The position numbers and the translations under genes are program-made. Shown in pieces: positions 1 through 11,192 of a DNA stretch of 47,596 bases. The notes under the pieces were generated by a model. It was given only the letters and a program-made list of their open reading frames with translations. It had not been told where the DNA came from and searched no databases. The number at the start of each line of letters is the position of its first letter. Position 1 is the first letter of the stretch. Source of the DNA: Plakobranchus ocellatus (taxonomy: Eukaryota; Mollusca; Gastropoda; Plakobranchidae); contig BLXT01004061.1 in assembly GCA_019648995.1 (NCBI GenBank), positions 1,259,866 through 1,307,461 on the forward strand, read 5' to 3'.

Positions 1-28
<28 letters not shown>
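1..28. repeat. Poly-G run at window edge
   Basis: Twenty-eight consecutive G open the window. Together with the C-run beside the gap near 23.73 kb, this looks like a sequencing or assembly artefact at a contig edge rather than biology. Confidence 0.7.
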
Positions 29-31
<3 letters not shown>

Positions 32-414
32 TAGTAGTGCCTTACATACATAATATCCTTGAAGTGAACTTTTATCGTTTGTGATTACTTAACACTGCAG
101 CGCTAGTTCATTAGTTTAATGGTTTTCTAGGCTGCCTTCGTAAATTCCTCGATAACCTTTAGAAAAGCAGTGCACTGTATCCATTGAACTCTGGGGCAGG
201 ACTCTCACCTAAAATCGGACCTTTTGGGGGGTTTTAGGAAGCTTGCTTAAAATCGGACATTTATCGGTCTTTGGGAATCTCGCCTAAAATCGGAAATGTT
301 TTATGTCTTATCACTGTTCATAATAATTTCCTTCCAAAACTTTTATTCAGGAAAGAAGTTGAGGTGGGCAGCAATAAAAACCCAATGCGAGCGTGTAGAA
401 CACGATCTAGAATA

Positions 415-574
415 TCATGGATTTATTTTCCTATTAAGACAAAGGGAGAAGATAATGGATGGACTGGCCACATGGCTTGGACCAGGAAAAGTGTCAGATA
501 TACTGGCCGCCGTCAAAGATTGGGATTTGTGGAGGGACATGATCGCCAACGCTTACAAGCAAGGTACTTGATGA
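415..574 (+). mobile_element. LINE reverse-transcriptase C-terminal tail (remnant)
   Basis: An open frame ends in a stretch with the spacing W-D-L-W-R-D-M-I-A-N-A-Y-K-Q-G-T then stop. This is the layout of the extreme C-terminus of non-LTR retrotransposon reverse transcriptases (a D-R-x-x-W-R-like motif, then a short tail ending in xGT). The upstream part reads REKIMDGLATWLGPG, matching the usual segment before it. A TGA/GAT-rich simple tail follows the stop, as often seen at LINE 3' ends. The two other LINE tails in this window (about 37.4-38.0 and 47.3-47.5 kb) end similarly (NICPRQGT, NLCSRHGT), which supports the call, though this copy is from a different branch. It is a 5'-truncated fossil with no intact domain. 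Confidence 0.55.
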
Positions 575-855
575 TGATGATGATTTTCCTGTCATCAAGA
601 TGAGTTGGACAACCGTCAACGAGCTTTTCCACAGATGGATTTTTTTTTATTATAAATCTTTCGTGTCGAAATGGTGAATAAAGCCTTTAATATAATACAT
701 TGGAATCGAAAGAGTCGACAGAATCAGAATCGTGTTAAACAGAATATCCCGATATTTTGGATTATTGCACTTTCCCAGTGTTTTTCTTTTTCTTTTATGG
801 CACAATGGCTGGCCTTAATACTGGCAGTGGCCTTTCTGTCGTGCATGCGAGCTCC

Positions 856-925
856 GATAACAATGCCCTGGCCTGAAGGAGCCTGAAAGTCCGAGATCAT
901 CTTGTTGCTATGCGCACAAAACCAA
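856..925 (+). mobile_element. SINE tail fragment
   Basis: The stretch carries GCCTGAAAG-TCCGAGATCAT followed by CTTGTTG. The same core, CTGAAAGCCTGAGATCA plus a (C/T)TTGTTGTGGG-like continuation, recurs near 6,830, 13,150, 35,520 (-) and 39,295 (-). Two of those copies still have a tRNA-like head, so this is read as the 3' part of the same SINE family. Confidence 0.45.
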
Positions 926-1667
926 AATATTTTACATATCAAACTTTCCTACTGTTCGAGTAAACTTAAAGCTCTGTAGTTGTTTAGCTTGAGAGGTTTT
1001 CATTGTACTTGTTGAGAACACTGAGTGAAAAAAAAAAAGCCGGAAAGGGGGGGTGGAGGGGTGGAGAGAGGCTGGGGGAGGGACACAGTGGTTGGCGAAC
1101 ACGCCCTAAAATCTGCAGGTTTCGAGCTGTCACGACACCCCAGTCTCAAGAGCCGAGGTTACATTGTATGAACGGATTATGTGCACGAAAAACGCAAACT
1201 AAGAACGTTGAGCAGAGTGATGAATGGCATGGCGAATTTACCCTTTTTTTTTTTTTTTTTTTTTTAAAATATCTGTTTCCAATATTAAAATATTTTAAAG
1301 GTAATAAAATGTTTCATCTTTACATCCAAACTGAAATGCATGATCGAAAATCCCACCTTATTTGTTTTTTGTTTTTTTTTTGCCCCTGGAAGTCTTTTAA
1401 ACACCGATTCCAAGAAAAGAATGTTTAAAAAATTTTTTAATTGTTTAACATTATGGGTTTTGTGTGTGTGCGTGTGTGGTTTGTGTTGTTGGTTTTTTTG
1501 TTTTTTTGCAATATTTTCATGGACAACACATTATCTCTAATAGCCATATGTTTTGTGAGTAAATGTTGATGATTTGCTTGTGTATTGTACATTGTCAAAT
1601 AGCTGTACTGATTTGAGATTGTATCAGCGCCTTCATCTGATTCTGCTGGGGAAGCGTGAAATAAATT

Positions 1668-1731
1668 ATCTACATCATCATCATCATCACCATCAATACC
1701 ATCGCCATCAACATCATCATCATCATCATCA
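1668..1731. repeat. (CAT)n-type microsatellite
   Basis: Imperfect CAT/CAC/CAA trinucleotide repeat about 80 bases upstream of the first MTMR exon in the window. In one frame it reads as poly-His, which is not a protein feature because it lies before the splice acceptor. Confidence 0.9.
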
Positions 1732-1810
1732 TCCTTATTGCTATTGTCATGTACGTGGCTGGATTTTACAAACTACACAGTTAAATTCTTGCTCGATGTA
1801 TGTTTTCCAG

Positions 1811-1943
1811 ATCAATGCTATGGTGAACAAGGCTCAAGGTAAAGGTTATGAGAACGAGAGTTTCTACAGCAATATGAAGTTCCAGTTTCTGGGTATTGAG
1901 AATATCCATGTGATGAGGGCAAGCCTACAGAAGCTGGTAGAAT
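1811..1943 (+). CDS. MTMR3/4: MTMR exon a (first in window)
   Basis: The acceptor TGTTTTCCAG precedes, and the donor GTAAGC follows. The exon begins in phase 0 with INAMVNKAQGKGYENE and includes NMKFQFLGIENIHVMRASLQ, a hallmark block just N-terminal of the phosphatase core. It ends in phase 1. Confidence 0.93.
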
Positions 1944-4900
1944 GTAAGCTGGCTTCACCAATTCTCTCTCTCTCTCTCTCCCTCTCTCTCCCCCTTTCTC
2001 ACTCTTCCTCTCTCTTTGTTTTCCTAATGTTTTCATAATATGTTTGTCCACTAGGATATCAGATATAAGTAAGATAAAAACTTGCTAGATTTGTAAATAT
2101 TTTTGTTCTATTTTGCTACAATGATTTGGGAGTGAAAAATGACTTGGAGACAAAGAAATAATGGCGGAAAGATAGAGACAATGATCAGAAAAAAGAGAGA
2201 GAGAGAGAGACACACACACACAAAAGCTGATAGAGGGTGTCAGTCTGACCATAATTTTTTCCCATATTGATGTCAAGAAACTAAGTTTTAGGAAAGACAA
2301 GGAAAGTTGAATGTCCTATGTTAGCTTTTGACGTACGGTCAGATTTCTTTTGTAAGCTGCATTATCTAAACTCTTGTTCCTCAAATTTTTGTTTGCAACT
2401 CTTGGCATTAGATAAAAGCTTACAATAATTTGTGTTTTCAGTGTCGGAGCTGAAAAAACCATCAATGAACGATTTCCTCAACCGGCTGGAGGGCAGTGGT
2501 TGGCTGAAGCATATAGCAGCAATCATTGACACATCAGCCTTCATTGCTAGGGTGGGTGGTTTATGAATATAAAAAGCAACTCGTTTTGTTACACAGGCAT
2601 AGGATAAAATGCATCGAGATCCTTTAAATAAGTATTATACATTTTGCACAACTTAATTTCTAAAAAGTCCTAAGACCAGTCCAAATGAGTGGCAGGTTGC
2701 ATTTTGAACTTATCAAACCATTTAATAAGCCTGAAACTTTTTGGTAAAATTTGTAATAGTGATCCTGTACCTGATTGTAAGTGAAAAAGGTTGTTAAAAA
2801 CGCATTTGTGTAGTGACCACACAAAATGTCGTTTTTCAACATGATCGAGTGTAATAAATCAAGATAAAGTTGTGATGATTTTCAAATTTCTCTGTCAGGA
2901 ATGCTCATGGAAATCTTGCAGTGTTTGATGCTCTGAATTTCTAGGGTAGCCATTCTTTAGGAGGCGTGCAACTTATTTTTCTGTGGCAGATTCTTGTCAC
3001 AAAATGTCTCATTTTGTAATAACCCTCACAAGCAAAACAGGGTTTAAAACATAGTGTGATATCCGACTCACTAGGACTGGCCACATACCATGTAAATTTT
3101 TGCTAGTAAGAGTTTTCCATTGCTTTAGGCTATCTCCTTTGCCAAAAACAAAGGCATCATATTTTAGGTTTTTGACTGCATCTGGAAAAACAAATGGCTA
3201 AAAAAAATTAATGTTTTTTTATCTAGTGATCAATGACTTCCATTTTAAATTATTTTGGTGTTTTAAGCCAATCCATCAGCCAAAAATAGATCAGCGGCTG
3301 TTATTTGTTGACCATTAGAAAAAGCCATCCATATCTGGATCCGTGGTGTCAATCCATTCATGTCAGACCAAGGATGAAGTGATGATGAAGATGATTTAGA
3401 TGTTCCACATGTCAGAAATTTTAGTTGAGATAGTGACGGTAATTCAAAATATCCAGACCTAACTAGATCTAGAAAACAATCACATGGTATTATTAATGAC
3501 AAGTTTGCTTGGAGCAAAATTGTCTCTGAAACACATAGAGTGAAGGATAATCCAACATTTATAGTCTAAAAATCAGTCACCAACATACTTGGAAACTGAG
3601 AGACCACCACATTTTTAATTAATTTTTTTTCCCTACACACTTGTATGAGACAAATAGGCATACCAGACAATATTTGGGCGTGGAATCTAGATGCCTGTGG
3701 TGGCTTAGTTCAAAATCAATCCATAGTTAGAATTTGGATGCATAAAATAATCTTTACTTGACCAATCGTCAATGGGCATGGTGTAAAGATGTGCCTGAGA
3801 AGCCATTAAAAGTGATATTATTTGGATTTTAAGTGAAATGTGAATTATTTTTTTTTATGCTATAAAAAAACTTTACCACAAAAGATTGGTTGAAATCCAC
3901 AGAATCATATCAAATTACAAATAGGATATAAATTGTTAGCTTTCTATTGGTGTGAGTTTACTTAAAGATCATCATCCCAACATATGTGATTATTAGCATC
4001 TTTGAAAAAACTTTTTAACATAAAGAAAATGTAAGATTTACAGTGGTAGTTGGTTTAGTTTGGACTATCAACGTGATATTCTGATCACCAAGGGCCAGTT
4101 CTCATTAATCCTATCCTCTGTGCTGTGCTTCCTTCACCAGGCAATTTCTGAGGGCATCAGTGTACTGGTGCACTGCTCGGATGGCTGGGACAGAACAGCT
4201 CAGACCTGCTCCCTGGCCGGCATCATGCTTGACCCATACTACAGGACTATGCAAGGTTTTCAGGTGACTGGGCTGTTACCTGATTGTAAGACGCTGAATT
4301 GATATAAAATAAAATTGCATGCTTTTTTTTCATGATTTTGTATGTGCAATTAATTTTAAAATGCGTAGCTTGAGATCATTAGGTTCAAAGGGGCATTGGT
4401 GGTACACTGGCTAGCAACTCTGCACTGAGAGCTGCAGAGAGCCTTCTGTTGCAAGTTCCAGCCTCACCACTGACACCCTAGCAGGACAGAGGTCTGAAAA
4501 CCGGAGATCATTCAGTCTGTCTCTTTCATAACTTTTATTGTATTTGCTCCCCCTAAAAAAGGTAATCAGTGACCAAAAGTAAAGTGAGTTTCAGGATCAG
4601 TCATAAATTTGATTGGTTTGACTTGGCTGCTTTCCTTCATATAAAAACATTATAAAGATGGAGAATCAGTCACCCACCTTGAAGGCTAGAACACAACTTT
4701 GTTTTCTCCTATTTCAGGCTCTTATAGAGAAAGAGTGGCTAGCGTTTGGACACAAGTTCACTGACCGCTGTGGGTTGCTGGAGAGTGTAGAGGTGAAGGA
4801 GACCTCGCCTGTGTTCACGCAGTTTCTGGAGTGTGTGTGGCAGATGATGCAACTGTTTCCTTGTGCCTTTCAGTTCAATGAAAGGTTCCTTCTCACCATC

Positions 4901-7900
4901 CACGACCACATCTACTCCTGCCAGTTTGGCACGTTTATAGGCAACTGTGAGAAAGACAGGCTGGACTTAAGGTATGCATGGCAATAAGAAATCCTCAACA
5001 TTCTCGCTAGATATGAATATTCAGTTGCTTTTTTTTTTTTTTGATTTCAACACCTTTCATATTCTTTTGCTTGTGTTCATAATCTAAATAACAACTGAAA
5101 TTATGATAGTGTTAAAGTACAATTTGACATTACAATGGCCTTATGCAAAATTTAGGTTAGCAGGTCCCAACAGTGTTGAAGATTGTCACATAAACAGCCA
5201 GGCAAATAAAGAAAATAGAAGTTGCCTTCTTTGTATTATTTTTATTAACAATAGCAATATACTGCTTTTGATTTCAAAGCCCAATATTTTATTCCTGTTT
5301 CCTCTCTGTGTGTTTAAAATACTATGGCCTTAGAAAGAATTCAGGGTATTTATTTCATTTTATTTTTTCCTGATATATTTTTTTAGTAAGTAATTGAATG
5401 CAGCCTTAAAATGGTATTGTGCGTGGTATGTTTGCTTTTTTTTTTTTTTAAATTTTATTTGTGGTCACAGGCATTTTGATAGGGGATTTTGCTGATTTGA
5501 TCGGTTTGTAGGCAGAATTGGAGTTAGAATGTAATTGTTTTTTTCATTGCGTCAGTGTGGCAGTATCATCACAAGTTTTTTGGGGTTTTTTATGAAATTT
5601 TGACTCCACAGACTGTCTGAAAGAACCTACTCGCTGTGGGGCTACCTGTCTCTTCACTCCACAGAGTACCTCAACCCCTTGTACAAAAAGACTTATGAGA
5701 TCAAGAAACCTGTGATCATCCCGAACCCATCCCCTCAAACACTCAGGTGAGTCAAACAAACTCACAACCTATCTTCTCAAACACTCAGGTGAGCCTCATA
5801 AACTCACACCCATCTCCTCAAACACTCAGGTAAGTCTCATAAACTCACTACTCATCCCCTCAGATACTCTGGTGAGTCACACAAACAACTCATCCCTCAG
5901 ATACTCTGGTGAGTCACACAAACAACTCATCCCTCAGATACTCTGGTGAGTCACACAAACTTACAATCCATTCCCTCAAACACTCACGCAAGTCAAAGAA
6001 ACTCACAAACCATCTTCTCAAACACTCACGTGAATCTCACAAACTTGCAACTCATCCCCTCAGATACTCTGGTGAGTCACACAAACTCACAACTCATTCT
6101 CTCAGATTCATGTGAGTTTACAAACTCACCACCCATCCCCCTTTTCTTTTTTGCTGTTGTGTACTTATTTTGTTTTATGTGAATCATTACTTTCACTTAC
6201 TTTTACTATCCATCTCGTGCATTTACATTTTCAGATTTTTTTTCCTGCTAAGTCAGCAAAAAAGATTGTTTAAGTGCAAAAGTGTTTATGTTTTTTCTTT
6301 TTTTTTTTTTTTCTGCTCCAGCATAGTGATAAATGTACAGAGCATTGAACGTTAACATTTTTTAACCGAGGTAATGAAGGTTTTTATGACTGCTTTTTTT
6401 TTTCCAAAATAAAGAATTCTTGCAAACAGTTAAATATTAAAAAACATTTAAAATTGCTCTAAATGCTATGGGGTTAATGGCTTATCTTCTGTGATTTCCA
6501 TCTATATCTAAAATCAATCTTGCAAGCATAAAATAGGGCATGATGAAAATCTATGACAATGTTGTATCATTCCAGGTACTGGCGCGGCATGTATAACCGG
6601 TTTGAGAGTGGTGTCCACCCGAGGGAGAGTGTTTCTGATATCATTAGCGCAGCCAAAGATCACAGTGTTTCCTTAGAGGATCATGTGCTTTTACTGGAGA
6701 AGGTAATTTATCTCTGGTTACATTTTCTGTCTCGGGGACATGAATAGCATTGGCAAACATCTGCCTAGAGACCTGCATGGACTCTTATGTCATGAATTCA
6801 AGCATACCTCCAGTGTCCTGGTTTGACAGGGGGCTGAAAGCCTGAGATTACTTTGTTGTGGGTGGGCTATATGATCAGAAACTAAAACTTCTGTCTCGGT
6901 GTCGTAACTTCAAAATGTATGTTCACTGCCGATAGCAAATGAGTTGTTTGCCGAGAATCATTCAATAGAATATGATGTAGGATAATTGTTAATTACTGAG
7001 AATATTTAAAAAATGGTTATTTGCATATTACAAATTCTGAAACCTTAGAGATTCGCAAAGATTTTTTTTCCTCAGTATCTCCTTCCACTTTTGTCTGTTT
7101 TACTCTATGTCTCCGTTGGGCAATAATAGCTGACCAAATGCTCATTGATTTATTTTGGTCATCAAAGAAAAAGGGGTTTTTGGGTTGTCACTTTTTTGGT
7201 TTAATGATTTACATTGCAGAAATAAATGTTCGTTGCCATTATCCTTATCACTATTATTACAGCCGTCCGCCACCAACGTCATCTGGCCCCATAGCTGGAG
7301 CTGCCCTCCTTCCTATGACAATGAGGGTAATCTATTACGAACTTGATACTTTTTAGAATGTTTTCAAAAACATACATTTCAAATTTGAAACTGCTACAAA
7401 GACCTGAGAGCAAGAGTATGGCCCAGCTGAATCCTGAAGACACAGAATCTCTACAGCTGTATGGAGAATCTATAGCATACTACATTCTCATTTCTTGAGA
7501 CAAGACTAGTGTCTGTCAAACATGCAAAAAAAAAAAAGAAGAATCACAAGACTTTGCTGATTTGTGAGCTCCCAGACATAAAAAAACAAACAAAATGGTA
7601 GGCCTTTATCTATTTAAATCTTTTTCAATATCCCAGTTTTCTATTCCTGGTTGTATTTTTCTTCTTCCCGCAAACCACAATTTCTGCAGCGTGTGACACA
7701 AATCTGCAAGCTCCTGGGTAAGCCTGAAGAGGTCATCCAGCAGAAGCTGCAAGGTCATGTGTCCATGGACTCCATTGAAGGCTACCTCAGTGGTCACATT
7801 GGCGACAGCCCCAATGCCAATAGCAGCAGCAGTGTAGCCGCACGGAACTGCCACAACCACAAAATTGTTCCTGCAGGAACTCCTGAATCGGCAGAGATGG

Positions 7901-10900
7901 GGGTTCTCACCAGTAAAGGAAGCTTTGATTCTGAGGTATGATAGTCAGGCTCAAGGATTCCTATGCTTCATAAGTTACTTGAGCTTATCATATCTTCTTC
8001 TTCATCCTCGTTCTTGGTTAAGCATTTGAGCTTACCATGTCTCTTCTTTTTCTGCCTTATTTATGTTAGCAAGTTTTGTCATTATCTGTGGTAAGTCTCT
8101 GTGGCCTTTGCAGACTTTAGCGTGAGTGTCAGCATTTACATCACATTTTATGTAGGATTGTGACTTTGCATGTACTCAGGATCTTGACTTCAGGAAATGG
8201 TCAGATTGGAGAGCATGCTCTTCTGTTCGGGATACATTTATAGCTTACAATATACAGGCATTGCGCTTTAACGCGGCCGCATTGGCAAATTTGTGGCCAC
8301 ATTTTTTTTACTTTCCCACACTTTTTTCTCATTTCGATAGGCGATTTTTATAGCGATCAAAATCAGATTTTTGAAGGTTTTTAAAAATAATTTCTTCATT
8401 TCATGACATGCTGGCTTTGCCAAGCTGGCACTTTTTGCTCTAAAGACAGGATGGTATCCAAATCTTCCGTCAGCGGCGCCGAGGCCTAGATTTTCATTGA
8501 AAATTTCTCTTTCAACATTGAAACTGCACATGAAAATAAAGATATATTCTTTATGCAGACATAGGACTTTGTTTGGTTTCAGTCTGCCGACTGCTACTAT
8601 TTTAGCATTTTTTTTTTTTTATTTAACCCTCTCAGCATGATTTATAGCGGCTGCGATGAAGAAAGGTCGACCCCCTGCTCAGTGATCTTTAGCGCCATTC
8701 TTTGAGCTGACCCATTTTCACAGTTGAAAGCTCAAGAAATAAAGCTTGTTTTTCCTTATACCTTTCATTTGGTTTATTAGGGTATAGGGTACTACAATTC
8801 CCTAGAAATCGGAAGATTTGTTGAAAAAAAAAAACACGCTAAAGTTATATCTTAAGAAAGCCCATCCATTTTTCCGTTATATCAGAATTGAAATTGATCA
8901 GTCTCTATATGCTGTTTTTGTTTAATACCTTCGTGTTTGGTAGGCTGGGCCGAGGCCTGGTCAGAACGAAATGCTTGAATCTAAATATTTGTTTGAGGAC
9001 TGGTGTTTTGGTCTTGCAGAATGAAAGTGGATGGATCTGAAACGCTGTAACGTTTTTATAACTTTACTTTATCCGAGAAAGTAGAAATAATATGAATAGT
9101 TTGTCTTTATCGACGGATTTGTATCGGGTAGTACAATGTAGTAGTGCTGAGTGAGCTTGAGATCTAAACACCCGATGCGGAAAGGGCGATCACTTAAACA
9201 GCCTGCCAACTTTTTAATGTGTGCTTTAGGTAAAACAAGAGTAGTTCAAATGAAAGTTAAAAAGCTTAAGAGAATTGTTCAAATGAAAGTTTATCTTGGT
9301 TAGCATTTTTTTTTATTTGTGTATTTTTTTAGGCTTTAATTTTTCTTTAAAAATTGGTCATGTGACCTTGCTAAACCTTAGGTTCTAACTGGCAGTTCGA
9401 CTTGATCTCTTGGGGGTAATGGTGGTCTAGCCTTTTTCTACTCTATGTAAACAAGGTTAATGGGATGAAAGTTATGATTAAAAATGGTTTCTTACAAGCT
9501 ATTATAAAAAAAATTTTTCAGTGTTTTTACATTGTTTTTGACACTAGTTAATCATGCAAGTGTTGACTATGCCATTAAAGCAATAAAGATTTGTTTCTAG
9601 TGAGTGAATTTATAATATGATCGAAGCTATCACCTTTGAACTGCCAGTAGGCCTAATTCCTTGCATGAGAAAAAAAAAAAGAAAAAAAACAGCCTAACCT
9701 TTTCTAATGGTATTGTGTAGATCTAATTCAAATTTAGTGTCAAAATAATATAAATATTAATAAATTTGCCTTTTGTGTACCGATACACAACGTTTTTGTC
9801 ATACATGAAGCTTTGAATGAGATTGGCTTGTCCTTTTTTTATCATTTGAGGGAGAGAGCAGATTTTGCAAACATGTGATAATAATGACAATGACATATTA
9901 TAGTTTTTATTATGAGAACTTCAAAGTATTTTAAGACCTGCTCAATGAACAATAAATAATTATTTGCTGCACATGCAAATAGTGATGATAAATGAGAATA
10001 ACAAAATCAGTTCTTGTTAACAGTAAATAGTCTATCTTAAACAGTGTAAATATGTAAAAAATGTTAAAAAGAGTTGAAGCTCATGTTTAAAACTGTTACT
10101 GTATTAATGTAGTGGAAGGGAATAAACTTAGCAAGCATAATAACATCTGAAAAAAAAAAGTTTTTAATCTGGGTTGGCCTGCTTACTTTTAGTTACTTTC
10201 AATTTAATAATTGTAAATTACTTTGGAGATTTTCACACATTACATTTAGCTCTTTTTTCTGATGTTTTTCTAAATTTTGTTTTAAAAAAATTAATGGTTT
10301 ACGGTATTATGTTGCATGTCATGATGTACGCCTCAATAAATAACAAAATTTTTGTTCCAATGTATGAATTTTTTGCATTTTTGTCTTATTAGTGTTGCAT
10401 TTTTGGGGAAAATTTTGGGCATTTTTTTTGGCATTTTTCTGAGATGCCAGAATATATCTTTATTCCTTTTGTGTGGCTATGGTATTAAGGTTTCCTCTGT
10501 TCCTCCTCCCCCTCCTCAATTTGTTGGTCCTAAATGTGTTTCCTTGCCTTTGTTCAATGCCAGGCGCAGCTCGAGAGCATCAAGGGCACCAGCAGGGGCG
10601 GCAGCTTGAATCACTTGAAGAGCGACTCCGAGTCAGGCTTTGATGAGGTCAGCTCACAGCTCTCCAGATCAGGTGGTGTGGATGAAATCACTGGTGGAGG
10701 TGGTGGAGTCAGTGGAGGAGGAGGCAGTAGTATGCCACGATCTCCTAGCTCGGACATACTCTCGGTGGAACAACTTGTAGCAGAGCTCAAGACTGTGGCC
10801 ATCGGGTGGAAGTCTTTCCGTAATGTCCATAGCTGCTCATGTGCCTCGCCATTTGATCATTATGTCAAGAAGGTGAGCAAATCGGTCAGGGGATTGTGAA

Positions 10901-11133
10901 AGTACTGAGCTAACTCTTTATCCACTCAAAGCCACACATTGCGTCATAAAAATCCCTTTCAACCAGTGAAGACTGCGCTCTGCAACATAGGGTTCTTGAT
11001 CATCTTGAGAGCAAACTGCAAATTTAATACACGATGACTGTGGCAAAGTTGTTTATTCTTCCTTACATTTCTAGAAGAAAGGAGTCTGTATTGGCCAAAT
11101 TTTATCCGAAAANNNNNNNNNNNNNNNNNNNNN

Positions 11134-11192
<59 letters not shown>

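Larger units (their letters stand above)
575..1810. other. Noncoding stretch with simple repeats, upstream intron of the MTMR gene
   Basis: I find no exon here. The stretch holds a SINE tail (about 856-925), G/A-rich sequence near 1,030-1,090, long T-runs (about 1,243-1,265 and 1,373-1,381) and a CAT/CAA repeat at 1,668-1,731. Because the first MTMR exon at 1,811 starts mid-protein after an acceptor, this is most simply the upstream intron. Open frames here are His- or Phe-rich translations of the repeats. Confidence 0.6.

Noticed and set aside
1574..1810. His-rich coding segment in front of the first MTMR exon
   Set aside because: It is the translation of a CAT repeat and precedes a clear splice acceptor at 1,801-1,810.
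3263..3517. 84-residue minus-strand open frame
   Set aside because: No family feature, no splice context, intron of a plus-strand gene.
4060..4140. Extension of the catalytic MTMR exon upstream to an ATG at 4,060
   Set aside because: The acceptor at 4,139-4,140 joins in phase to FIAR-AISEG exactly as in the family; the upstream part is not conserved.
4386..4470. A functional tRNA gene
   Set aside because: The A and B boxes are degenerate, no cloverleaf can be completed, and a SINE body follows.
5747..6120. CRISPR-like regular repeats
   Set aside because: Units are contiguous without unique spacers, lie in an animal intron and include the splice donor; this is a minisatellite.
7637..7689. 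Alternative acceptor that would rescue the frame of the 64-base exon
   Set aside because: The added stretch is pyrimidine-rich and looks like the branch and polypyrimidine tract of the acceptor at 7,690.
8623..8640. TTAACCCTCTCAGCATG as a piggyBac-type end
   Set aside because: No inverted partner with TTAA was found within several kb.
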